Shown one piece after another: positions 1-6,396 of a stretch of DNA of 42,067 bases. The DNA comes from Phycicoccus flavus (lineage in GTDB: Bacteria > Actinomycetota > Actinomycetes > Actinomycetales > Dermatophilaceae), in assembly GCF_004025965.2 (NCBI RefSeq), contig NZ_SAYU02000036.1, forward strand, positions 1-42,067. Reading direction: 5' to 3'. Each line of letters begins with the position of its first letter. Position 1 is the first letter of the stretch. Under the pieces are notes generated by a model. It ran no database searches. It worked only from the letters and a program-made list of their open reading frames with translations, and was not told where the DNA came from. The position numbers and the translations under genes were made by a program.

Positions 1-32
1 CAAGTGGGTCGCCCGTTCATGACGGGCCGGAG

Positions 33-52
33 CTCGTTCGCTTCGGAACGAG
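33..52 (-). terminator. Hairpin downstream of the sortase gene
   Basis: A 7-bp perfect stem (CTCGTTC / GAACGAG) with a 6-nt loop lies about 120 nt past the sortase stop. A second small inverted repeat (GCCCGT / ACGGGC) sits at 11-27. Neither has a T-run, so termination is only a guess. Confidence 0.3.
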
Positions 53-169
53 TACGAGCACGAAGAGAACGATGATCGCGAACCCGGTCGACCAGCTCTC
101 GGGCCCTTGAGGTGGGCATTCTCGGAGCAGGCCCCGTGGTCGCCCGACGCGGGGGACCGCCGGTGGCGG

Positions 170-883
170 TCAGGCCTGGGAGACGCTCTTCATCTTGGCG
201 AAGACGACGATGTTGTCCTCGTAGTGCTGGGTGTAGGGGTTGAGCTTCCCGCCGCAGGTGATGAGCCGGAGCTCGGAGTCGTCGGTGTTCCCGTAGACCG
301 CGAGGGTGGGGAAATGGTCCTTGGGGTAGCGCTGGACCCGGTAGATCGAGAACGTCACGACCTTGCCGTCCTGGCGGGTGACCTTCACGTCCTGGCCCTG
401 CTTGAGGGAGCCGATCTTGAAGAAGACGGCGGGTCCGGTGTCGATGCCGTCGACGTGCCCGATGAGGACGCTGGGGCCCAGCTGACCGGGGGCCGGGGAG
501 CCGGTGTACCAGGCCGGGGTGTTGAACTGCGGGCCCGGCTGGGGCACCGCGATCGTCCCGTCGGACGCGAGCCCGGTCCGGTTCAGGACCGAGTCGACGC
601 CGATGGCCGGGATGTCCACCCGGGTGGCCGCCGACCGGGTGAGACCCGTCTCGGTCGGGCTCGGGGTCGGGGACGCCGTCTTCTCCTTCGTCGTCCCGCT
701 CGCTGACGCCGACGGGATCGTGCTGCTCGGCGCCTCGGGGGTGGGGGCCGTCGCGGTCAGGGGCGGCTCGGGGATCGACCGCTGGTCGGCGATCGCCTTC
801 CCGAGCACACCGACGCCGGCGAGCAGAAGGACGGCGGCCACCGTCGCCCAGAGGCGACGGTGGCCGCTCAGGAGGCCCTTCAC
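170..883 (-). CDS. Class F-like sortase
   Basis: This is a membrane-anchored cysteine transpeptidase that would join surface proteins to the cell envelope. A GTG start one base after the upstream stop gives 237 aa; an earlier ATG would overlap the upstream gene by 62 bp. Residues 12-31 form an N-terminal transmembrane anchor, followed by a Ser/Thr/Pro-rich linker to about residue 85 and the sortase beta-barrel. The catalytic His is in LIGHVDG (H143) and the Cys in LRLITCGG (C210), matching actinobacterial class F proteins. No arginine follows C210, although the third catalytic residue of most sortases is an Arg C-terminal to the Cys. The upstream gene, in the same transcription unit, encodes a likely substrate-type protein. 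The family call is firm; activity is less certain. Confidence 0.9.
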   Translation of the reverse strand: MKGLLSGHRRLWATVAAVLLLAGVGVLGKAIADQRSIPEPPLTATAPTPEAPSSTIPSASASGTTKEKTASPTPSPTETGLTRSAATRVDIPAIGVDSVLNRTGLASDGTIAVPQPGPQFNTPAWYTGSPAPGQLGPSVLIGHVDGIDTGPAVFFKIGSLKQGQDVKVTRQDGKVVTFSIYRVQRYPKDHFPTLAVYGNTDDSELRLITCGGKLNPYTQHYEDNIVVFAKMKSVSQA

Positions 884-884
884 G

Positions 885-1649
885 TCAGGCCTGGTCCTCC
901 GCGGTCCGGCGACGACGCGTGGCCACGAGGGCCGCGCCGGCGCCACCGACGAGGAGGGTGCCGCCGAGGGCGATCAGGCCCTGGTCCTCGATGCCGGCCG
1001 TGGAGCCGCCACCGGTCTGGACGCCGCCACCGGGCATGCTGTTCATCTGGCTGGCCTGCAGCACACCACAGGCGGCCGGGTCGGTGGCCTCCTCCGGCAG
1101 CGAGGGGTCGAGGTCGGACTTGACCTTGCCGTCGTACTTGCCGTTGCCGTTGAGGTCGACACCGTGCATGACGATGACGGCCTTGCCGGAGCGGACCGAC
1201 TCGGCGGTCTTCTCGTCGAGCGTGATGGTGCGCGAGTAGCTGTCGTCACCGGTGGGGAAGCGGTCGACGGCCAGGCCGCTCTTGGCGCTGGAGTCGCCGC
1301 TGGTGGTCAGCGAGGCGCCGATGGCGCCGTAGTACTTGGCCGCGTCCGTGGTCTGCAGCGCCCCGTTGGCGCCGCTGCCCTTCTCGTCGGCCGGCGGGCA
1401 CTGGCCCATCCCACCGATGTGGATGTGCTGGGCGTGCGGGGCACCGGCCAGGAAGCCGGAACGCTGGGCCGTGATCTTCAGGCTGTTCCCCGTGAGGGTC
1501 GCCATCACCGTGGCCGAGGCCCCCGAGTTGTTGAGCTGGGTCAGGTTCGCCTGGTAGCTCGTCGAGTCGGCGGCGTGGGCGGGCGACATCGCGACCAGGG
1601 GCATCGCCCCGAGGGCGAGGGCGGCTGCGGCGGTCAGGGACTTGCGCAT
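885..1649 (-). CDS. CHRD-like secreted, membrane-anchored surface protein
   Basis: The protein is 254 aa and starts at MRKSLTAAA, placed by an AAAGGA site 8 nt upstream; the earlier in-frame ATG has no room for a binding site. Residues 1-27 are a signal peptide ending AHA. The body resembles CHRD-domain proteins, with HAQHIHIGG followed by a Cys-Pro, and contains a calcium-loop-like DLNGNGKYDG. The C-terminus has a Gly/Ser-rich linker, a hydrophobic segment (IALGGTLLVGGAGAALVA) and an RRRR tail. This is the layout of a cell-wall sorting signal, but there is no LPXTG motif. It is followed after 1 nt by the sortase GTG, so the two are probably co-translated. The molecular function of CHRD-like proteins in bacteria is not settled. 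Confidence 0.75.
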   Translation of the reverse strand: MRKSLTAAAALALGAMPLVAMSPAHAADSTSYQANLTQLNNSGASATVMATLTGNSLKITAQRSGFLAGAPHAQHIHIGGMGQCPPADEKGSGANGALQTTDAAKYYGAIGASLTTSGDSSAKSGLAVDRFPTGDDSYSRTITLDEKTAESVRSGKAVIVMHGVDLNGNGKYDGKVKSDLDPSLPEEATDPAACGVLQASQMNSMPGGGVQTGGGSTAGIEDQGLIALGGTLLVGGAGAALVATRRRRTAEDQA

Positions 1650-2049
1650 GGATCGCATCCTTTTGGTTGCTGTAGAGGCGCGTCCCGCCGCGAGTCGCGA
1701 CGGCACGATCCTCACTATGCACGTGATCGCGAGCCCTCGCGGCAGAATGCAAGTACGGGCGGGGGATATCTGAATGTTTCCGCTGCACTCAATCGGCTGA
1801 AATCTTTCGAAGAGATTAGATATTTCCAGCAGGCGTTGCCATCAAGAACGCTGGTAGACGACCCGGTTTCGCGGCCGACGAGTCCAGTTCTGCTGCAATG
1901 CCACTGACACCCGCAAAAGGACTCTTGTCTCGTCCAGCCCTTCAGGCCGTGGAATCCGGGTTCGGGACGGCCTGCGCAACCCGAAGGGGGCTACCGCACC
2001 GAACTCCTCATCGTGACCGTCGAATCGGTCGCCTGACCGGAGGTATCCC
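1650..2049. promoter_or_regulatory. 400-bp divergent intergenic region
   Basis: It separates the minus-strand surface-protein/sortase unit from the plus-strand cupredoxin unit and must hold both promoters. The stretch 1745-1850 is clearly richer in A+T than its surroundings. It contains a near-palindrome at 1801-1817 (AATCTTTCGAAGAGATT) and a spaced inverted repeat ATATCT (1766-1771) / AGATAT (1818-1823) that could bind a regulator. No promoter hexamers could be assigned with confidence and no gene was seen. Confidence 0.35.
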
Positions 2050-2493
2050 ATGACCCGCAAGATCGCGCTTCTCGCCCTCCTTCCCGCAGTGGCCCTCGGC
2101 CTTTCCGCCTGCGGTTCGTCGAACCCGGATGCCGGAGCCTCGCCGGCGTCGTCGGCTTCCTCACCGTCCGCTTCGTCGACGCCATCCGGGTCCAGCAGCG
2201 ACCCTTCTGGGGAGGCGTCCCCCTCGACGAGTCCGAGCGAGAAGGCCGCACCGGCGGTCATCACGATCGCCGACTTCGCCTACAAGACGCCCGCGTCGGT
2301 GGCGCCCGGGACCAAGATCAGCATCAAGAACCAGGACTCAGTGGCGCACACCGTCACCTCGGAGGCCGGCGGTTTCGACGTCAAGGTCGACCCGGGCGGC
2401 ACCGCCACCATGACCGCGCCCAACAAGCCCGGCACCTACGAGATCACGTGTGACTTCCACGCCAACATGAGCGGCAAGTTGGTCGTCGAGTGA
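2050..2493 (+). CDS. Cupredoxin-domain lipoprotein
   Basis: This is a predicted extracytoplasmic, copper-binding, plastocyanin-like lipoprotein of 147 aa. A signal peptide ends in the lipobox LSAC (Cys21). Residues 22-66 are a low-complexity Ser/Pro linker. The cupredoxin fold follows, with type-1 copper ligands visible as H100 (in SVAHTV), C134, H137 and M140 (in TCDFHANMSG). GGAGG lies 7 nt before the ATG. The next gene overlaps by 4 nt, so they form one unit. It may carry electrons or buffer copper at the cell surface; no redox partner is encoded beside it. Confidence 0.88.
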   Translation: MTRKIALLALLPAVALGLSACGSSNPDAGASPASSASSPSASSTPSGSSSDPSGEASPSTSPSEKAAPAVITIADFAYKTPASVAPGTKISIKNQDSVAHTVTSEAGGFDVKVDPGGTATMTAPNKPGTYEITCDFHANMSGKLVVE

Positions 2494-2924
2494 CCGGCAC
2501 GACCGCGGAACGGCACGTCCTCGCGACTCCCCTGATGGCGTGGTCCCTCCGCGTGCTCGTCGCGGCCGCCCTGGTCGTCGACGTCGTGGTGCACATCCGG
2601 TTGGCCGGTGGGTACCAACAGGCATCTCCCGGCGGAATCGGCGCCGGGAACCTTTTCCGCGTCGAGGCCGCCGTGGCCATGGCCGTCGCGCTCTGGCTGC
2701 TCGTGAGCGGGAGCCGAGCGGCGTTCGCGGCGTCCATCGTGGTCGGCCTGAGTGCCGTGGTGGCGGTTCTTCTCTACCGTTACGTGGATGTCCCCGCTGT
2801 CGGCCCTCTGCCGGCGATGTACGAGCCCGTGTGGTTCTTCGAGAAGTCGTTGAGCGCCGTGGCCGAGGCCGTCGCGGCGGTCGGCGCACTCGTCGCGATC
2901 TGGGCCCTCCCGGCACGGGACTGA
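2490..2924 (+). CDS. Small integral membrane protein
   Basis: The protein is 144 aa with about four hydrophobic segments (near residues 18-36, 55-75, 79-97 and 120-140). The GTG start overlaps the cupredoxin stop (GTGA), so it is translationally coupled to that gene. The first segment carries a His and an Arg (VVVHIRLAGGY) and the last loop is aromatic (YEPVWFFEKS). No named family was recognised. The tight pairing suggests it works with the cupredoxin lipoprotein at the membrane, but this is inferred from position only. Confidence 0.7.
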   Translation: MTGTTAERHVLATPLMAWSLRVLVAAALVVDVVVHIRLAGGYQQASPGGIGAGNLFRVEAAVAMAVALWLLVSGSRAAFAASIVVGLSAVVAVLLYRYVDVPAVGPLPAMYEPVWFFEKSLSAVAEAVAAVGALVAIWALPARD

Positions 2925-2979
2925 CCCTCGACGGGAGAGCTCTTCGCCGGCGGCAGCAGTCCGCAAACAGTCCGCAGGA

Positions 2980-3021
2980 GGCCTCGCGGAGGCCGTTCGT
3001 CGTCATCGGGGCCCGATGACG
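2980..3021 (+). terminator. Paired hairpins after the cupredoxin unit
   Basis: A 6-bp stem (GGCCTC / GAGGCC, 2980-2994) is followed by a perfect 21-nt inverted repeat centred on 3011 (arms CGTCATCGGG / CCCGATGACG). They begin about 56 nt past the membrane-protein stop. There is no T-tract, as is common for high-GC terminators. Confidence 0.4.
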
Positions 3022-3145
3022 GGATCAGCGCGTCTTCGCAGGCCAGGTGGTGTTTTCGCTTGTCGCCGACGATCGCCAATAACGTTCGGATACAGCGGTT
3101 TTCGTTCCGCTTCAACGTCTGACGCCGCGCGACTGTCGACCCTGC

Positions 3146-3196
3146 AAAAACGCCACCGGCGCCCCCTCGGGTCGTGGCCGAGGAGGCGCCGTGGCG
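3146..3196 (-). terminator. Intrinsic terminator, minus strand
   Basis: A long stem (3151-3170 with 3178-3196, one bulged base, 7-nt loop) is followed on the minus strand by five T residues (plus-strand A-run 3146-3150). This is the only hairpin in the window with a clear U-tract. It lies about 290 nt beyond the J-domain gene, farther than expected for that gene alone. Confidence 0.6.
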
Positions 3197-3300
3197 ATGG
3201 CCGGTCCTCACCCCTGCGACGAGGACTGGCGGCGGTCCCGACCCCCTGCGGTCTTGACCACCTCTAGACGACGACTTTACCTGCGCTTTACCTAACGCAC
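3197..3300 (-). ncRNA. Candidate small RNA ahead of the terminator
   Basis: Reading the minus strand from about 3300 toward the terminator, there is a direct repeat AGGTAAAG (twice) and then two similar blocks, CAGGGGGTCGGGACCG and CAGGGGTGAGGACCG. The second sits in a hairpin (GTCCTC / GAGGAC). Repeated structure running into an intrinsic terminator, with no convincing reading frame, looks like a small RNA. It could instead be the 3' UTR of the J-domain transcript. The rest of 3301-3481 shows only short GC palindromes. Confidence 0.25.
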
Positions 3301-3481
3301 GCACCGACACGCGGGAACGGGGCCGAACGGACGACACGCATCGGCCGACCGGCGTGATTCCACACCAAGGGAATGTGTCGTGCCCCGACCGGTCCCTAAC
3401 GTGTGTCTCGGCCGGCCCGGTTGCACACCCCCTGCAGTGCGACCGGGGCCGGTCCACTCACGTCCCGGGGGCCGGCCACCG

Positions 3482-4156
3482 TCAGCGGGTGGCGAGCAGG
3501 ACCACCGCCGCCGCGAGGACGACGAGCAGGCCGAGGGCCAGGAGCGCCGCGTCGCCCGGCCGCATCCGCCGCAGCACGTCGCCGCGGCGGGTGGGGGCGT
3601 CGTGGCCGTCGGGCAGCTCGGCGCCGTGCCGGTCGACGTGGACGACGCGCACGGCGAGGTCGGCGGGGGAGCCGTCGGGCCCCGGCGCGCCGCGACCCGG
3701 GTAGACGAGGGTCTCGTGGTGCCCGGCCTGGGCCGGGACGTCGATGGGCGCCCCGCCCACCACCGGCGTGAGCCGGCCGCCGCGCAGCCACCGCTGCCGG
3801 GCCAGGGGCAGGACGACCTCCGACGGCGCGCCCTCGGGGAGGATCGGCTCCTCCTCGTCGCCGGTGGTCTCACCCGGCAGCAGCGGCTCGTGCTCGGACG
3901 CCGCGCCCTCCCGCCAGGCCGCGAGCCGGGCGTCGTAGCCGCCGCGGTCCCGACCCGTGAGGACGCCGTGGGCCTCGGTGAGCAGCCTGGCGTGCTCCTC
4001 GGCTCCGGCACGGCCGACCTCGTCGTCGCCGGCGTGCGCGTCCGGGTGGGCGCGGCGCATGGCCCGCATGAAGGCGCGGCCGATCTCCGGCGACGCCGCG
4101 TCCTCGGGCACGCCGAGGACGTCGTAGTACGAGGGCTCGTAGGACTCGGTGGCCAC
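3482..4156 (-). CDS. J-domain (DnaJ-like) protein with C-terminal membrane anchor
   Basis: The protein is 224 aa with a GTG start. An N-terminal J domain (about residues 8-70) has YDVLGV and the diagnostic HPD at 37-39, which stimulates Hsp70 ATPase in this family. There is no Gly/Phe region, zinc finger or client-binding domain, so it is not a canonical DnaJ. An acidic linker and a roughly 90-residue uncharacterised region follow. Residues 204-221 are a single hydrophobic helix ending ATR, so it may be tail-anchored with the J domain in the cytosol. It lies 10 nt after the alpha/beta hydrolase gene and is probably co-transcribed with it. Confidence 0.8.
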   Translation of the reverse strand: MATESYEPSYYDVLGVPEDAASPEIGRAFMRAMRRAHPDAHAGDDEVGRAGAEEHARLLTEAHGVLTGRDRGGYDARLAAWREGAASEHEPLLPGETTGDEEEPILPEGAPSEVVLPLARQRWLRGGRLTPVVGGAPIDVPAQAGHHETLVYPGRGAPGPDGSPADLAVRVVHVDRHGAELPDGHDAPTRRGDVLRRMRPGDAALLALGLLVVLAAAVVLLATR

Positions 4157-4166
4157 AGGGGCGGCG

Positions 4167-5081
4167 CTACCGGCGCCCGGCGAGGTCGAGCAGGTCGTCG
4201 AAGACGTCCCCGATCCGCGCGAGCAACGAGACGTGCCCCTCGCCCGGCAGGACGTGCGAGCGGGCGCCCGGCACGTGCTCGGCGAGCCACTGCCCGTGCG
4301 ACGGCGGGACGAACCGATCCTGCCCGCCCTGCCACACCGCGACCGGCACGGTGACGTCGGCGAGGTCGAACCCCCAGGCCCGGGTGAAGGCGAGGTCGTC
4401 GTCCACCCACCCGTCGACGCCGTGCTCCGCCATCCGGCGGCTCGAGGCGAGCATGCGCTCGGCGAGCTCGTCGGTGAGGGCCGCGCGGTCGACGTCGGAC
4501 AGCAGCCCGGAGAGCGCCTGGACCAGCCCCTCGACCGTGCCCTGGCCCATCGTCGCCGCCGTGCGGTCCAGGAACGGACGCAGCGCGCCCTCGCCCTCGA
4601 GGGCCAGGCCGAACTCCTCGTGGTTCTCCGGCCCCATGCCGGCGAGGAAGTCGAGGCCGTCGGCGCCGTACGGCCCGACGCCGGCGCCGGTGGACGCGGC
4701 CAGGCAGCGCCCCGGCAGCAGCGCCGCGCACGCGAGCGAGTGCGGGCCGCCCCCGGACCAGCCGAGGGTGACGAACTCGTCCCGCCCCAGGTGGTCGAGC
4801 AGCCCCGCGGTGTCGGCGGCGACGTCGGCGACGCTCCGGCCCGGCGCGCGCGACGAGCCTCCGTAGCCGGCCCGGGACACGAGCAGCAGGTGCAGCCCCC
4901 GCTCCTGCGCCGCGCGCGCGGCCGACGGGAACGGCACCGCCGCCCCGGGCGTGCCGTGGTGAAAGACCAGGGGCAGCCCGTCCTCGTCGCCGCTGGCGAG
5001 GTACTCCAAAGTCCGTCCGTCGGCCAGGGTCACCTCGCGGTGGTCGGGCGTCGTCACCGGGGCTCGCTCGTCGGTCGGCAC
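4167..5081 (-). CDS. Alpha/beta hydrolase
   Basis: The protein is 304 aa and cytoplasmic. It has the hydrolase signatures HHGTPG (oxyanion region, about residue 41), the nucleophile elbow GWSGGG with Ser109, a likely acid Asp in GGQDRFVPP (about D255) and a catalytic His in GEGHVSLL (about H283). The substrate cannot be told from sequence; it resembles esterase or epoxide-hydrolase-like members. The GTG start lies 6 nt after a TAGGTT hexamer, which suggests a leaderless transcript. It heads a two-gene unit with the J-domain protein. Confidence 0.85.
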   Translation of the reverse strand: MPTDERAPVTTPDHREVTLADGRTLEYLASGDEDGLPLVFHHGTPGAAVPFPSAARAAQERGLHLLLVSRAGYGGSSRAPGRSVADVAADTAGLLDHLGRDEFVTLGWSGGGPHSLACAALLPGRCLAASTGAGVGPYGADGLDFLAGMGPENHEEFGLALEGEGALRPFLDRTAATMGQGTVEGLVQALSGLLSDVDRAALTDELAERMLASSRRMAEHGVDGWVDDDLAFTRAWGFDLADVTVPVAVWQGGQDRFVPPSHGQWLAEHVPGARSHVLPGEGHVSLLARIGDVFDDLLDLAGRR

Positions 5082-5087
5082 GAGGCC

Positions 5088-5093
5088 AACCTA
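5088..5093 (-). promoter_or_regulatory. -10 element of leaderless hydrolase transcript
   Basis: TAGGTT on the minus strand ends 6 nt before the GTG at 5081, so transcription would start at or next to the start codon. There is no purine-rich binding site between them. Confidence 0.45.
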
Positions 5094-5133
5094 GCGCCCG
5101 GGCGAGGCCCGGACGAGCCCCGCCCGGCCGGCC

Positions 5134-5942
5134 TCACCCGCCCTCGCCGAAGGGCCAGCCCTCGACCATGCCGGGCTCACGGCCGGGCTCGACGAAGTGC
5201 TCGAAGCCGAAGACCTGCGTGAACGCCTCGGGCGGCATGGCGAGCATCATCCCGACGTCGCTGGTCTGGCTGGCGTGCGCCGCGAGCGCCGCCCGCTTCC
5301 GCTCGATGCGCTCGCGCACGTCGACCCGCCAGTGGATGGCGTCCTCGGGCTCGCCCATGGGGTTGCCGTCGTCCATCGGCCGGTCCGGGTCCCAGTCGTC
5401 CTCGCGGCCCTCCGCCCGCGCGGCCTCGAACATCCGGCGCATGGCGTCGCGGTTCATCGTCGACTCCAGCACCCGCGGCCGGCGTGCGGCTAGGTCGGCG
5501 CCGCGGTGCAGCACGTGGTGGACCCGCACGTGGTCCGGGTGCCCGTAGCCGCCGTGCCAGTCGTACCCGACGACGACGTCGGCGTCCTCGTCGTCGAGCA
5601 CCGCCGCGAGCCGCGCCCCGGCCTCGTCGAGGTCGGCCGCGGCGAACGCCCCCTCGGCGCCGTTCTGCTCCCACCCGGTCATGCCGGAGTCGGCGTACCC
5701 CAGCCACTCGACCCGGTGCAGCCCGATGGCCTGCGCGGACGCCCCGAGCTCGCGGCGCCGACGGTCGACGACGGTCTCGCCGTCGGCCAGGTCGTCGGGC
5801 GCGGTGCCGTGGTCGCCGTTGGTGGCGACGACGAGGACGACCGGTGCCCCTCGTCGACGGCGCGGGCCATCGACCCGGACGTCTGCGAGGCCTCGTCGTC
5901 GGGATGGGCGTGGAGGAAGACGATCGTCGACACGTCCGTCAT
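5134..5942 (-). pseudogene. PIG-L family deacetylase, frameshifted
   Basis: The N-terminus, starting MTDVSTIVFLHAHPDDEAS at 5942, lies in one frame. The remainder, from VVLVVATNGDHG onward, lies in another. The switch falls at plus 5841-5842, where the coding strand reads CACCGG TCGTC; one more G (CACCGGG) restores EGHRVVLVVATNGDHG. The repaired protein would be 269 aa with both metal motifs, HPDDE near the N-terminus and YGHPDH mid-protein. The family includes MshB and Mca, zinc amidases of mycothiol metabolism. The rest of the frame is intact and well conserved, so this is either a recent one-base deletion or a sequencing error in a short G run. It is divergent from the DUF3311/symporter pair. 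Confidence 0.8.
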
Positions 5943-6075
5943 CCTGCACGGGCGCGCCGACAGCCCGGCCACCGGCCTCGTCGGACACGAAACCCCCGCG
6001 TGTCGGACGACACTCCTACGCTTCCGCTTGGCCGACGCCCCGAGCGGCCGTCCCGTTGGGAACGAGGAGGTTTCC

Positions 6076-6396
6076 GTGAGCACACGAGACAGGACCGGTC
6101 CCGGCGACTCACGCCCCGACGCGGTCGACCCCGACAGCGCACCGCCGGCCCGGACGGGACTCCTCGTCGTCGCCGGCGTGCTGCTCGTCATCCCGGTCGT
6201 CGCGCTCATGTGGGTGAGCAGCTACAGCAGGGTCGAGCCCAAGCTCGGCGCCTTCCCGTTCTTCATCTGGTACCAGTTCCTCTGGGTGTTCCTCACCTCG
6301 GCGTTCACCTACACCGCCTACCGGATCGTCCTCGTCGCGCGGCCGCACCGGCCGATGCGCCGGGACGGCGACCGCCGGACGGAGGAGCGGGCATGA
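6076..6396 (+). CDS. DUF3311 small membrane protein
   Basis: The protein is 106 aa with two transmembrane helices (about residues 28-46 and 64-84), GAFPFFIWYQFLW before the second, and a basic tail. The GTG start is set by GAGGAGG 6 nt upstream. DUF3311 proteins are regularly encoded just before sodium:solute symporters, as here with a 4-nt overlap, and probably serve as a small accessory subunit. That role is inferred from the conserved pairing. Confidence 0.85.
   Translation: MSTRDRTGPGDSRPDAVDPDSAPPARTGLLVVAGVLLVIPVVALMWVSSYSRVEPKLGAFPFFIWYQFLWVFLTSAFTYTAYRIVLVARPHRPMRRDGDRRTEERA

Noticed and set aside
1842-2264. Minus-strand open frames opposite the cupredoxin gene
   Set aside because: No domain or start signal, and they conflict with a gene that has a lipobox and four copper ligands.
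3197-3300. 6C RNA
   Set aside because: The C-rich loops have only four or five Cs and lie on the plus strand, while the terminator is on the minus strand.
5506-6075. Upstream extension of the DUF3311 frame
   Set aside because: It runs antisense to the PIG-L gene; GAGGAGG before the GTG at 6076 fixes the start.
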